A program made the translations under genes and the position numbers. The notes under the pieces were generated by a model. That model did no database searches. It saw only the letters and a program-made list of their open reading frames with translations, and was not told where the DNA came from. Positions 25,833-34,357 of a stretch of DNA of 46,983 nt are shown one piece after another. This stretch comes from Clostridiales bacterium (lineage in GTDB: Bacteria > Bacillota > Clostridia > Lachnospirales > Lachnospiraceae): the NCBI GenBank assembly GCA_029007785.1, contig JAQXIM010000144.1, forward strand, positions 1 through 46,983. Direction: 5' to 3'. Numbering within the stretch: the first letter of the stretch is position 1; every line of letters starts with the position of its first letter.

Positions 25833-26849
25833 ATGGCACTGACAAATGAGCAGTATGACAGACTGCAGCGGGAATACAGCCGCAAATTAGCCTGGGATCG
25901 GGAACAGCAGCAGCTGAGAATCCGGGAAGCATTTTCAAAGATTCCTCCTTTGAAGGAAATGGAAGAGACCATGGCAGATATTTCTTTTCAGCGAGCCAAA
26001 GCAATGCTGGCAGGAAATACAGCGGAAGCAGAGAAATTGTCAAAACAAAGCAAATCTCTGAGGGAAGAGAAGGAAGTTCTTCTTGCCGGCGGAGGTTTTC
26101 CTCCCGACTATCTGGAGCTTCAATACCAGTGTCCCTTGTGTAAGGATACCGGATACATTCAGGGAAAAAAATGCAGCTGCATGAAAAAAGCGATTATTGA
26201 TATGCTTTACGATCAGTCGGCAATCCGGGAAAATCTGGAACGCGAAAATTTTGATACTTTTTCCTATGAATTTTATGATAAAACTGCAAAAGATGCTGGA
26301 ACGGGGTTGTCGTCTTATGGTACAATGAAGAAGAATGTGGAGATCAGCTGGGATTTCATACATAATTTTGGAAATCCTCCTCAGAATCTTTTGCTGATGG
26401 GACAGGCAGGAACGGGAAAGACCTTCCTGTCGAACTGTATTGCCAAGGAACTTCTGGAACGGTATCATTCGGTGATCTATCTGTCTTCCTCCCAGTTTTT
26501 CGATATTCTGGCGCAGCAGGCCTTTGATCGGGAAGAGCAGGAAGATACCGGCAGATATATTCTGACCTGTGATCTTCTTATTATTGATGATCTGGGAACG
26601 GAATTAAACAATTCCTTTGTGGGATCCCGTTTGTTTTACTGTATCAATGAGAGAATCCTCAGAAAGAAATCGACTTTGATTTCCACCAATCTGGGAATGA
26701 ATGATATGCTGCGGCTATATACGGAAAGAGTTACCTCCCGGTTAGTCGGTAATTATCGAATCCTTCAGTTTCCGGATCAGGATATCCGTATTATGAAAAA
26801 ATATGACAAACGTTTTTCTGATGCGGGCAAAGTATTGCCAAAGCGGTAA
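25833..26849 (+). CDS. dnaC: DnaC/DnaI-like helicase loader ATPase
   Basis: The 338-residue AAA+ ATPase is expected to load the replicative helicase onto DNA. An N-terminal helical part is followed by a cysteine cluster CPLCKDTGYIQGKKCSC (near 108), resembling the zinc-binding N-domain of DnaI. Walker A is GQAGTGKTFLS, Walker B LLIIDDLGTEL, and the sensor/arginine region STNLGMNDMLRLYTERVTSR is intact. ATG 25833 follows AGGAGG at 5 nt. It is coupled with the DnaD-like gene upstream and followed by prs. Confidence 0.9.
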   Translation: MALTNEQYDRLQREYSRKLAWDREQQQLRIREAFSKIPPLKEMEETMADISFQRAKAMLAGNTAEAEKLSKQSKSLREEKEVLLAGGGFPPDYLELQYQCPLCKDTGYIQGKKCSCMKKAIIDMLYDQSAIRENLERENFDTFSYEFYDKTAKDAGTGLSSYGTMKKNVEISWDFIHNFGNPPQNLLLMGQAGTGKTFLSNCIAKELLERYHSVIYLSSSQFFDILAQQAFDREEQEDTGRYILTCDLLIIDDLGTELNNSFVGSRLFYCINERILRKKSTLISTNLGMNDMLRLYTERVTSRLVGNYRILQFPDQDIRIMKKYDKRFSDAGKVLPKR

Positions 26850-26905
26850 ATGAAATAATAATGAACGTAACCATCTTATTATGGTTTGGATAAGGAGAAA
26901 AAATC

Positions 26906-28066
26906 ATGACGAACGACGCAACGACGACTATTATGAAAAATCTTCCTGTAGGTCCCCTGGGATTGATTGCACTTCCGGGCTGTGAGGGTCTGGTTGGCCA
27001 CGTGGATTCCTACCTGGCATCCTGGAGAAAGGGACGTCCCATGGAGGTTTCCGGATATCAAAAGGACTCCTATCTGATTGACGTATCTCTGCCTCGCTTT
27101 GGATCCGGTGAAGGTAAAGGTGTAATCAACAAATCGGTAAGAGGTGATGATCTTTATATTTTGGTGGATGTCTGCAACTATAGTGTAGAATACTCCATGT
27201 ATGGAAAGAAAAATCCCATGTCTCCCGATGATCATTTTCAGAATCTGAAGCGTGTTATCGCTGCCGTAGCAGGAAAAGCGAAAAGAATCAATGTAATTAT
27301 GCCTTTCCTGTATGAGAGCCGCCAGCATAAGCGTTCTGCCAGAGAATCTCTGGACTGTGCTATGGCTCTGCAGGAACTGACTTCCATGGGCGTTACCAAT
27401 ATTATTACCTTTGATGCCCATGATCCCCGTGTTCAGAATGCAATTCCCATGAATGGTTTTGAAACCATCATGCCTACCTATCAGTTTGTAAAGAAGATGC
27501 TGAAGACGGAAAATGTGACCATTGACAGTGATCATATGATGGTAATCAGCCCGGATGAAGGTGCTGTCAGCCGTGCCATCTATTTTGCAAATATGCTGGG
27601 ACTGGATGTGGGCATGTTCTATAAGAGACGTGACTATACCAGAGTGGTAAATGGAAAGAACCCCATTGTAGCTCATGAATTCCTGGGAACCTCCGTGGAA
27701 GGCAAGGATGTTATCATTGTTGATGATATGATTGCTTCCGGAGACAGCATGATTGATGTGGCAAGACAGCTTAAGGAAAGAAAAGCAAGAAAGGTATTTG
27801 CCTGTGCTACCTTCGGTCTGTTTACGGCAGGAATGGATTCCTTTGACAAGGCTCGTGAAGAAGGAATCATTGACCGTATCTATACCACAAACCTGATTTA
27901 TCAGAATCCTCAGGTTCTCCGCAGAGATTATTATGTCAGCGTAGATATGAGTGAGTATCTGGCCGCTCTGATTGATACCATGAATCATGATGCATCCATC
28001 GAGAATCTGCTGACACCTACCGTTAAGATTCAGCAGAGAATGGCAGAACTGAAAGAGAAAAAATAG
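26906..28066 (+). CDS. prs: Ribose-phosphate pyrophosphokinase (divergent, long form)
   Basis: The enzyme makes PRPP from ribose 5-phosphate and ATP for nucleotide, histidine and tryptophan synthesis. The PRPP loop VIIVDDMIASGDS and the FLYESRQHKRSARES flexible-loop region are seen. At 386 residues it is about 70 longer than the usual PrsA, with an N-terminal extension and variation in the pyrophosphate loop (TFDAHDPRVQNAIP). This divergent group is common in Lachnospiraceae. GGAGAAA precedes ATG 26906. A terminator follows. Confidence 0.9.
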   Translation: MTNDATTTIMKNLPVGPLGLIALPGCEGLVGHVDSYLASWRKGRPMEVSGYQKDSYLIDVSLPRFGSGEGKGVINKSVRGDDLYILVDVCNYSVEYSMYGKKNPMSPDDHFQNLKRVIAAVAGKAKRINVIMPFLYESRQHKRSARESLDCAMALQELTSMGVTNIITFDAHDPRVQNAIPMNGFETIMPTYQFVKKMLKTENVTIDSDHMMVISPDEGAVSRAIYFANMLGLDVGMFYKRRDYTRVVNGKNPIVAHEFLGTSVEGKDVIIVDDMIASGDSMIDVARQLKERKARKVFACATFGLFTAGMDSFDKAREEGIIDRIYTTNLIYQNPQVLRRDYYVSVDMSEYLAALIDTMNHDASIENLLTPTVKIQQRMAELKEKK

Positions 28067-28093
28067 AAGAAAATAGAAGAGAATAACAGACGA

Positions 28094-28149
28094 GAAAAAG
28101 CCGAGAGTCACGTTCCCGAATATTTCAGGAAGGATCTTCGGCTTTTTCA
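28094..28149 (+). terminator. Terminator of prs
   Basis: GAAAAAGCCGA (28094-28104) pairs with TCGGCTTTTTC (28138-28148). The loop is long. The gap to the next gene (28150-28253) holds only two short similar stretches (ACAAATTATC..). Confidence 0.75.
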
Positions 28150-28253
28150 TTATGGGCATTACGGGAGAGGAAATCTGGTGTCGGAACCATTCCCTCCGAT
28201 ACCGAAACAAATTATCCTGCTCGGGTTTCCGGGACAAATTATCATACTTGGGA

Positions 28254-29174
28254 TCAGGGAACAAAGTCCTGCCCCTGAACGATATTCTCACTCCGGATTT
28301 TTGCCTGAAGGGTGTTCCATACTTTTTTCTTATCCAGACTCCACAAGGGTGCCAGAAGGAGGGAGCGGGGGCCGTCACCGGTAAGGCGGTGAATGACAAG
28401 GTCTGAAGGAAGACGGCGAAGGCAGCGGCAGACAAGATCCAGATAATGATCCATTTCCAGAGGAATAACATGTCCGGCTTCATAGGCGTCGGCCAGATCG
28501 GTTCCCCGCAGAACGTGAAGAAGCTGGAGCTTGATTCCCTGGATATCAGAATGGGCCAGATAATCGATGGTAGCCATCATGTCCTCATCGGTCTCGCCGG
28601 GAAGACCAAGAATCACGTGGGTAATGACAGAAATCTTTCTCTCCCGGAGATGTTGGAGTGCTTCTTCAAAACAGTTCAGATCATATCCCCGCCGGATATA
28701 GGAAGCAGAACGGGAATGAATGGTCTGAAGGCCCAATTCCACCCAGACGGGTTTGATGCGGGCCAGTTCTTCCAGAAGTTCCAGAACATCCTGCGGAAGG
28801 CAGTCGGGACGGGTGGCGATGGATAATACTTCGATGTCCGGATGACGGATTGCTTCGAAAAACATGGGGCGAAGAAGCCTGGCAGGGGCGTAGGTGTTGG
28901 TATAAGCCTGAAAATAGGCGATGTATTTGCCGTCGTGAGGCATTTTTCCGGCAACCCGCTGCCTGGCTGCTTCAATCTGCTGAGTTATGGAAAGGGAGGC
29001 CGGGGCAGCAAAATCGCCGCTGCCGCCGGCGCTGCAGAAAATACATCCCCGGGATCCCAGGGTTCCGTCCCGATTGGGACAGGACATCCCTCCGTTCAAC
29101 GATAGCTTATATAATTTGCGGCCGAAGGTTTTTCGGCAGTAATCATTCAGAGAATAGTAAGAATTTGACGGCAT
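28254..29174 (-). CDS. Radical SAM protein, TIGR01212/YhcC family
   Basis: The 306-residue protein has a Cys cluster GGMSCPNRDGTLGSRGCIFC, the unusual spacing of this radical SAM family, followed by a TIM-barrel with VELGLQTIHSRS and THVILGLPGETDEDM. Its closest characterised relatives are Elp3-like fold proteins of unknown substrate; a tRNA or cofactor role is only a guess. The start at 29174 is chosen for the GGAGGGA site just upstream and the canonical MPSNSYYSLNDYCRKTFG start; longer readings run into a tandem repeat. It stands alone on the minus strand. Confidence 0.9.
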   Translation of the reverse strand: MPSNSYYSLNDYCRKTFGRKLYKLSLNGGMSCPNRDGTLGSRGCIFCSAGGSGDFAAPASLSITQQIEAARQRVAGKMPHDGKYIAYFQAYTNTYAPARLLRPMFFEAIRHPDIEVLSIATRPDCLPQDVLELLEELARIKPVWVELGLQTIHSRSASYIRRGYDLNCFEEALQHLRERKISVITHVILGLPGETDEDMMATIDYLAHSDIQGIKLQLLHVLRGTDLADAYEAGHVIPLEMDHYLDLVCRCLRRLPSDLVIHRLTGDGPRSLLLAPLWSLDKKKVWNTLQAKIRSENIVQGQDFVP

Positions 29175-29249
29175 GGTTCCCTCCGCAGTCACTTTTAGTA
29201 TATTCCATGAGAATATGGGAAAGCTTTTTCTTCTTATTTTACCGTAAGA

Positions 29250-29392
29250 AATCAGAAAATGGTAGATATCTCTTTCCGGGGCAGAGGCAGACGTGCCGAA
29301 AATGGCAGATATCTCTTTCCGGGACAGAGGCAGATGTACCGAAAATGGCAGATATCTCTTTCCGGGACAGAGGCAGACGTGCTGAAAATGGT
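29250..29392. repeat. 43-bp direct tandem repeat, three copies plus a partial one
   Basis: Units start at 29264, 29307 and 29350 and begin AGATATCTCTTTCCGGG; a partial end unit precedes at 29250-29263. The copies differ by only a few bases (C/T and G/A changes). The array lies between the radical SAM gene and the rpsF promoter, and each unit contains the palindrome AGATATCT. The flanking parts of the gap 29175-29552 hold nothing else recognised. Confidence 0.93.
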
Positions 29393-29450
29393 TGAGAAAA
29401 ATACGGCGGGAAAAGGGTCGAACACGTTCAGCAAAATACCGAAAAAACAC

Positions 29451-29479
29451 TTGCATTTCATTCGTAAATATGGTAAAAT
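29451..29479 (+). promoter_or_regulatory. Promoter of rpsF-ssb-rpsR
   Basis: TTGCAT (29451-29456), a 17-bp spacer and TAAAAT (29474-29479). The leader before rpsF is about 65 nt. Confidence 0.65.
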
Positions 29480-29552
29480 ACGGATTCGTGACATATTATA
29501 TCCTTGCTTCTCCCAGGAAGGAGAGGCCAAGAGACCATAAGGAGGTATAAGC

Positions 29553-29840
29553 ATGAACAAGTATGAATTAGCCATTGTTCTCAGTGCAAAAATCGAAGAT
29601 GAGGAAAGAGCTGCAGCTCTGGAGAAAGTAAAAGGTTACATCACCAGATTCGGTGGCACTGTAACGAACGTAGACGAATGGGGAAAAAAGAGACTGGCTT
29701 ATGAAATCCAGAAGATGAAAGAAGCCTACTACTATTTCATCCAGTTCGAAGCTGATGCAGCTTGCCCTAGCGAAGTTGAAAAGCATGTTCGCGTTATGGA
29801 GCCGGTCATCAGATTTTTATGCGTAAAACCCGAAGCATAA
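29553..29840 (+). CDS. rpsF: 30S ribosomal protein S6
   Basis: The 95-residue protein MNKYELAIVLSAKIEDEER..YYFIQFEADA is a normal S6, binding 16S rRNA together with S18. AAGGAGG lies upstream of ATG 29553. It is the first gene of the classic rpsF-ssb-rpsR operon. Confidence 0.97.
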   Translation: MNKYELAIVLSAKIEDEERAAALEKVKGYITRFGGTVTNVDEWGKKRLAYEIQKMKEAYYYFIQFEADAACPSEVEKHVRVMEPVIRFLCVKPEA

Positions 29841-29855
29841 GAAAAGAGGTATTGC

Positions 29856-30311
29856 ATGAACAAAGTCATTCTTATGGGACGTTTGACCAGAGATCCAGAG
29901 ATCCGTTATTCCAGCGGTGACAATGCTCTGGCCATCGGCAGATTTAGTATAGCGGTTGACCGTCGTTTTAAACGGCCTGGTGATTCTGCTGAAGCTGATT
30001 TTTTCAACTGCACCACCTTTGGAAAACAGGCGGAGTTTGTTGAGAAATATCTGAAGCAGGGAACGAAGGTTCTTCTCAGTGGTAGAATTCAGAATGACAA
30101 CTATACGAACAGAGAAGGACAAAAAGTTTACAGCGTACAGGTGATTGTAGAAGAGATTGAGTTTGCTGAAAGCAAGAATGCTGCAGCATCCGGCAATCGC
30201 AATACAGGCAATTATATGCCGGCTGGCAGACCCAGCCCGGCAAGCGCAGTGGGAGATGGTTTTATGAACATTCCCGATGGCGTAGATGACGAAGAACTTC
30301 CTTTTAATTAG
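29856..30311 (+). CDS. ssb: Single-stranded DNA-binding protein
   Basis: The 151-residue protein has an OB fold (MNKVILMGRLTRDPEIRY, FFNCTTFGKQAEFVEKYLKQG), a flexible Gly/Asn/Pro-rich linker, and the conserved acidic tip DDEELPFN that recruits partner proteins. It coats ssDNA during replication and repair. The order rpsF-ssb-rpsR is conserved in Firmicutes. Confidence 0.97.
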   Translation: MNKVILMGRLTRDPEIRYSSGDNALAIGRFSIAVDRRFKRPGDSAEADFFNCTTFGKQAEFVEKYLKQGTKVLLSGRIQNDNYTNREGQKVYSVQVIVEEIEFAESKNAAASGNRNTGNYMPAGRPSPASAVGDGFMNIPDGVDDEELPFN

Positions 30312-30370
30312 AGTAGATTTGGAAAGAGCGGAAGTTCGGGCGAACAAATTTTGACAGGAGGGTATTTATA

Positions 30371-30637
30371 ATGGCTTACAATAAAGGTGAAAGATCTGAC
30401 AGCCCTATGAAGAGACGCGGCGGTGTACGCAGAAGAAAAAAAGTTTGTGTATTCTGCGGCGAAGAGAATGCAGTTATCGATTATAAGGATACCGCAAAAC
30501 TGAGAAAGTATGTTTCTGAGAGAGGTAAAATCCTGCCCAGAAGAATTACCGGTACCTGTGCAAAGCATCAGAGAGCTCTGACTGTTGCAGTTAAGAGAGC
30601 TCGTCACGTAGCACTGATGCCTTACGTAACTGACTAA
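30371..30637 (+). CDS. rpsR: 30S ribosomal protein S18
   Basis: The 88-residue protein has the S18 core ([41 protein letters not shown]). It also has a CVFCG and a later Cys-Ala-Lys-His motif, which may bind zinc as in the C+ variant of S18. GGAGGG precedes ATG 30371. A terminator follows. Confidence 0.97.
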   Translation: MAYNKGERSDSPMKRRGGVRRRKKVCVFCGEENAVIDYKDTAKLRKYVSERGKILPRRITGTCAKHQRALTVAVKRARHVALMPYVTD

Positions 30638-30649
30638 TCTTCATATGAG

Positions 30650-30721
30650 GATGACGACAGAATATCGTCATCAAAATGAAAAAACGATTCAAAACCGTCA
30701 TCGCCAGATGGCGGTTTTTTT
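30650..30721 (+). terminator. Terminator region after rpsR
   Basis: The first hairpin GATGACGA/TCGTCATC (30650-30672) has no T tract; the second, AAAACCGTCATC..GATGGCGGTTTTTTT (30691-30721), is the intrinsic terminator. The rest of the gap to 30948 is A-rich and holds two degenerate copies of a ~32-bp segment starting CCAGGTACA near 30845 and 30876, no gene. Confidence 0.85.
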
Positions 30722-30948
30722 CTGGTTTGCTGAATCGACGAAGAGACACTGGGAAACACTGATAAAAAGTGAGACCAAATAGAATGTAAGGGAAACAAGA
30801 ATAAGCGGAACAGACTGCAAAGGAAATAAAATAAAAGGTGGAACCAGGTACAGGCCGAACAAAGTATAAGGAAAGCCAGGTACAAACTCGATAAAGCATA
30901 AGTGAAAATGAAGCAGTGTATCAATAGAAGGGGAAGGGAGACGGCAAA

Positions 30949-32388
30949 ATGGAGCTGTATGAAAAGCTGAAAGAATATGGGGAAAGTTCCAGTTATCCCA
31001 TGCATATGCCGGGGCATAAGCGGAATCAGGAATGGCTGAAGATGGATAATCCCTATAAGCTGGATATTACGGAAATAGACGGCTTTGATGATCTTCATGA
31101 GCCGGAAGGAATTCTGAAAGAGGGAATGGAGAGGGCAGCCCGGCTTTATGGAGCAGAGGAGAGCTGGTATCTGATTAACGGAAGCACTGCCGGTATTCTG
31201 GCCGGAATTATGGCAGCCACCAGACCGGGAGATCAGATTCTCATGGCCAGAAACTGCCACAAATCCGTGTATCATGGAGTGGTTTTAAATCAGCTGAATC
31301 CCCTTTATCTCTGTCCTCCGGTGGATCCCCGGTCAGGTATTTTCGGAAGCATTTCTCCGGATGCCATCGATGATATGCTGAGAGAGCATTCCCCGGCACT
31401 TGTTGTTATTACCTCTCCCACTTATGAGGGAATTCTGTCGGACGTGGCTTCCATTGCAGAGATTTGCCATCGCCATGGAATTCCTCTCATGGTAGATGAG
31501 GCTCATGGAGCCCATTTGGGATTCGGAGGCGGTTTCCCGGGAAATTCCGTGGCAGCTGGAGCGGATATCGTGGTCCATAGTCTTCACAAAACCATGCCGG
31601 CCTTTACCCAGACGGGGCTGATTCATCGAAGGGGAAATCTTGTTTCCGGAAAGAGGATAAAACATTTTCTGGACATTTTTCAGACCAGCAGCCCTTCCTA
31701 TATTCTGATGGCTGGAATCGATCGATGTCTTCATCTTCTGGAAGAGGGGGACAGTTGGATGACAGCCTGGAAAGAACGGCTGGACGGTTTTTATTCACCC
31801 ATGAAACGGCTGCGGGTTTTGTCTCTCGTGCCGGGATGGAACCGGGAGACAGGAGAAAAAAGTATTTTCTATGATTGGGATCCCTCCAAGCTGGTGATTT
31901 CTACCCGGGGAAGCGGCCACAGCGGAAAAGAACTGATGCAAATCCTCCGGGACTGTTACCGGATCGAATTGGAAATGGCTTCCTGTGATTACGTAATTGC
32001 CATGACAGGGGCAGGGGATACCTGGGAAGGTCTGGCTCATTTTGCTGAGGCACTTCTGGAAATTGATCAGGAATGGGCATCCGGCGGAAGTGGAGTCAAT
32101 GACATTTCTCTGGGGGGCTGCCAATGGGGACGATCCAGACTTCTTCCCTGGCAGGCAGAGGACGAAGAAGGTGAGTATATTTTTCTGGATGAATTTGCTC
32201 TTGGCTGGGTTTCTCTGGAATTTGTCTATGCCTATCCGCCGGGGATTCCCATACTGGTACCCGGTGAAGAGGTAACCGAAGATGTTCTGAAGCTGATCCG
32301 TCATTACGAAGAAATGGGAATACCCATGAGAGGATATTCGGATCAGGAAGGACACCGAATTCTGGCATGCCGGATCGAGGATAAATAA
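30949..32388 (+). CDS. Orn/Lys/Arg decarboxylase family PLP enzyme
   Basis: The 479-residue protein has the N-terminal PMHMPGHKR motif and the PLP-lysine segment VVHSLHKTMPAFTQTG typical of Gram-positive arginine/lysine/ornithine decarboxylases, with DEAHGAHLGFGGG before it. The C-terminal domain (PGIPILVPGE) is also intact. Whether it decarboxylates arginine (agmatine/polyamine synthesis) or lysine cannot be read from the sequence. GGGAAGGGAG precedes ATG 30949. Confidence 0.88.
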   Translation: MELYEKLKEYGESSSYPMHMPGHKRNQEWLKMDNPYKLDITEIDGFDDLHEPEGILKEGMERAARLYGAEESWYLINGSTAGILAGIMAATRPGDQILMARNCHKSVYHGVVLNQLNPLYLCPPVDPRSGIFGSISPDAIDDMLREHSPALVVITSPTYEGILSDVASIAEICHRHGIPLMVDEAHGAHLGFGGGFPGNSVAAGADIVVHSLHKTMPAFTQTGLIHRRGNLVSGKRIKHFLDIFQTSSPSYILMAGIDRCLHLLEEGDSWMTAWKERLDGFYSPMKRLRVLSLVPGWNRETGEKSIFYDWDPSKLVISTRGSGHSGKELMQILRDCYRIELEMASCDYVIAMTGAGDTWEGLAHFAEALLEIDQEWASGGSGVNDISLGGCQWGRSRLLPWQAEDEEGEYIFLDEFALGWVSLEFVYAYPPGIPILVPGEEVTEDVLKLIRHYEEMGIPMRGYSDQEGHRILACRIEDK

Positions 32389-32493
32389 TGGATTATGTAT
32401 GCCGAATCGATGATAAGTGATGGATCTCCTTCTTTCTATATGTCAGAAAATAATATCGGATGTTCGGATTTGGGAAGGGGAAGTGCATTCTTG

Positions 32494-32522
32494 TTGACAA
32501 TTCAAGGCAATTGATATAGAAT
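32494..32522 (+). promoter_or_regulatory. Promoter of the SCIFF gene
   Basis: TTGACA (32494-32499), a 17-bp spacer and TAGAAT (32517-32522), 64 bp before scfA. Confidence 0.7.
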
Positions 32523-32586
32523 TGAAATAATCGTGGGACTCTGACGGAGCTCTCACAGAACTAATCAAAAAAGGGGGTTCCATCTC

Positions 32587-32727
32587 ATGAAACGTATTAA
32601 AACTCTGGAGACTAAGAATCTGAAAGACAGCATGAAGAAGGGCGGATGCGGCGAGTGCCAGACTTCCTGCCAGTCTGCCTGCAAGACTTCCTGTACTGTA
32701 GGAAATCAGAGCTGCGAGAATAAGTAA
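32587..32727 (+). CDS. scfA: SCIFF peptide (six cysteines in forty-five residues), thioether-modified RiPP precursor
   Basis: The 46-residue peptide starts MKRIKTLETKNLKDSMKKG and ends with six cysteines at 21, 24, 28, 32, 36 and 43 in a GGCGECQTSCQSACKTSC pattern. The family is a ribosomally made peptide widespread in Clostridia; its radical SAM maturase links a cysteine sulfur to a nearby threonine. Cys32 and Thr37, the pair joined in a characterised homologue, are both present here. GGGGG precedes ATG 32587. The biological role of the mature peptide is unknown. It is the first gene of the scfAB unit. Confidence 0.96.
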   Translation: MKRIKTLETKNLKDSMKKGGCGECQTSCQSACKTSCTVGNQSCENK

Positions 32728-32757
32728 TTCAGTGACTTGTGATGATTAGAACAGAGA

Positions 32758-32790
32758 ACGCTGCATACCGTTCGGCATGCGGCGTTTTCC
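32758..32790 (+). terminator. Leaky terminator or processing hairpin between scfA and scfB
   Basis: AACGCTGCAT (32758-32767) pairs with ATGCGGCGTT (32777-32786), followed by only a short T run. It probably makes scfA mRNA more abundant than scfB mRNA. Confidence 0.65.
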
Positions 32791-32836
32791 TGTGTTATGG
32801 GACGGAGCACAATCCGCATTGTGGAGGGATATAGTG

Positions 32837-34213
32837 ATGGTACATCAGTATAAAAATAATGGATATAACATGGTGCTGGATGTGGCCAGCGGCAGTATTC
32901 ATGTGGTGGATGACCTGGTATATGATATGATTGAGCGGTATGAAACCACCGAAAGGGAAGAACTGGTCACACAGATGGTGGAGAAATATGCCGGTCAGGA
33001 AGGCATCGATGAGACAGAAATTCGCGAGGCCATGGATGACATTGAAGAGTTGAAAAAAGAAGGAAAGCTCTTTACCAAGGATGTATATCAGGATCTGGTT
33101 ATGGATTTTAAAAAGCGTCAGACAGTGGTGAAAGCCCTTTGCCTTCATATTGCTCACGACTGTAATCTGGCTTGCCGCTATTGTTTTGCGGAAGAGGGAG
33201 AATATCACGGCCGCCGGGCACTGATGAGTTTTGAGGTGGGAAAGAAAGCTCTGGATTTCCTGATTTCTCATTCAGGAAACCGCAGAAATCTGGAAGTGGA
33301 TTTCTTTGGCGGAGAGCCTACCATGAATTTTGAAGTGGTAAAACAGCTGGTTGCCTACGGAAGGGAACAGGAAAAGATTCACGACAAGAATTTCCGCTTT
33401 ACATTAACAACCAACGGCGTTCTTCTTAATGAAAAGATTATGGAATTCTGCAATAAGGAAATGGCCAATGTGGTTTTGAGCATCGACGGAAGAAAAGAAG
33501 TTAATGACTTTATGCGTCCTTTCCGCAATGGAGCAGGAAGCTACGATCTGATTATTCCCAAGTTCCGGAAATTTGCAGAGAGCCGGAATCAGGACAAGTA
33601 TTACGTAAGAGGAACCTTTACTCATTACAATACCGATTTTGCCAATGATGTTCTTCATCTGGCAGATCTTGGCTTCAAACAGATTTCCGTGGAGCCGGTA
33701 GTGGCACCCCCCGAGGCCGATTATGCCATTACCGAGGAGGATGTGCCGAAAATCTGTGCCGAGTATGATCGTTTGGCAGCAGAAATGATCCGCAGAAAGA
33801 AAGAAGGAAGAGGCTTCAACTTCTTCCATTTCATGATCGATCTGTCCGGTGGACCCTGCGTTTATAAGAGACTGTCCGGCTGCGGTTCCGGAACCGAATA
33901 TCTGGCAGTAACGCCCTGGGGAGACCTCTATCCCTGCCACCAGTTCGTCGGTCAGGAAGAATTCCTTCTGGGAAATGTGGAGGAGGGAATCCTTCATCAG
34001 GAAATCTGTGATGAATTCAAACTCTGTAATGTATATGCCAAGGAAAGCTGCCGTGACTGCTTTGCCAGATTCTACTGCAGCGGCGGCTGTGCAGCCAACG
34101 CCTGGAACTTTACGAAGAATATCAATGGTGCTTATGATATCGGATGTAAGCTTCAGAAGAAACGTGTGGAGTGCGCTCTGATGATCAAGGCAGCAGAGGC
34201 AGAAGAAGAATAA
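32837..34213 (+). CDS. scfB: SCIFF maturase, radical SAM/SPASM thioether-forming enzyme
   Basis: The 458-residue enzyme has a RiPP-recognition N-terminus (MVHQYKNNGYNMVLDVASGS), the radical SAM motif CNLACRYC (C109, C113, C116), and a SPASM domain with many cysteines (GCGSGTEYLAVTPWGDLYPC, CRDCFARFYCSGGC) that bind auxiliary Fe-S clusters. It forms the thioether in SCIFF. I start at ATG 32837, 8 nt after GGAGGG, which matches the conserved start of the family. A terminator shared with the convergent protease gene follows. Confidence 0.95.
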   Translation: MVHQYKNNGYNMVLDVASGSIHVVDDLVYDMIERYETTEREELVTQMVEKYAGQEGIDETEIREAMDDIEELKKEGKLFTKDVYQDLVMDFKKRQTVVKALCLHIAHDCNLACRYCFAEEGEYHGRRALMSFEVGKKALDFLISHSGNRRNLEVDFFGGEPTMNFEVVKQLVAYGREQEKIHDKNFRFTLTTNGVLLNEKIMEFCNKEMANVVLSIDGRKEVNDFMRPFRNGAGSYDLIIPKFRKFAESRNQDKYYVRGTFTHYNTDFANDVLHLADLGFKQISVEPVVAPPEADYAITEEDVPKICAEYDRLAAEMIRRKKEGRGFNFFHFMIDLSGGPCVYKRLSGCGSGTEYLAVTPWGDLYPCHQFVGQEEFLLGNVEEGILHQEICDEFKLCNVYAKESCRDCFARFYCSGGCAANAWNFTKNINGAYDIGCKLQKKRVECALMIKAAEAEEE

Positions 34214-34291
34214 GGTTCGGATCAAGGAAGGTCTGTATTTATGAAAAGATGCAGAGCCTGTAAATAAGACGAAATACAGTATACATGGCAA

Positions 34292-34341
34292 ACAGAAGGC
34301 TTCTCTGACGGATTCCAATCCGGTTGGGAGAAGCCTTCTGT
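34292..34341. terminator. Bidirectional terminator between scfB and the S8 protease gene
   Basis: A 14-bp perfect stem ACAGAAGGCTTCTC (34292-34305) with GAGAAGCCTTCTGT (34328-34341) lies between two convergent genes. Confidence 0.8.
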
Positions 34342-34357
34342 CTGTTGGATGTGCGGG

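Noticed and set aside
26879-28483. 534-codon minus-strand frame opposite prs
   Set aside because: It covers the prs gene and its terminator, and lacks a start site or known domain.
30845-30905. Two ~32-bp similar stretches starting CCAGGTACA
   Set aside because: Too degenerate to call a repeat element with confidence; noted only in the rpsR terminator entry.
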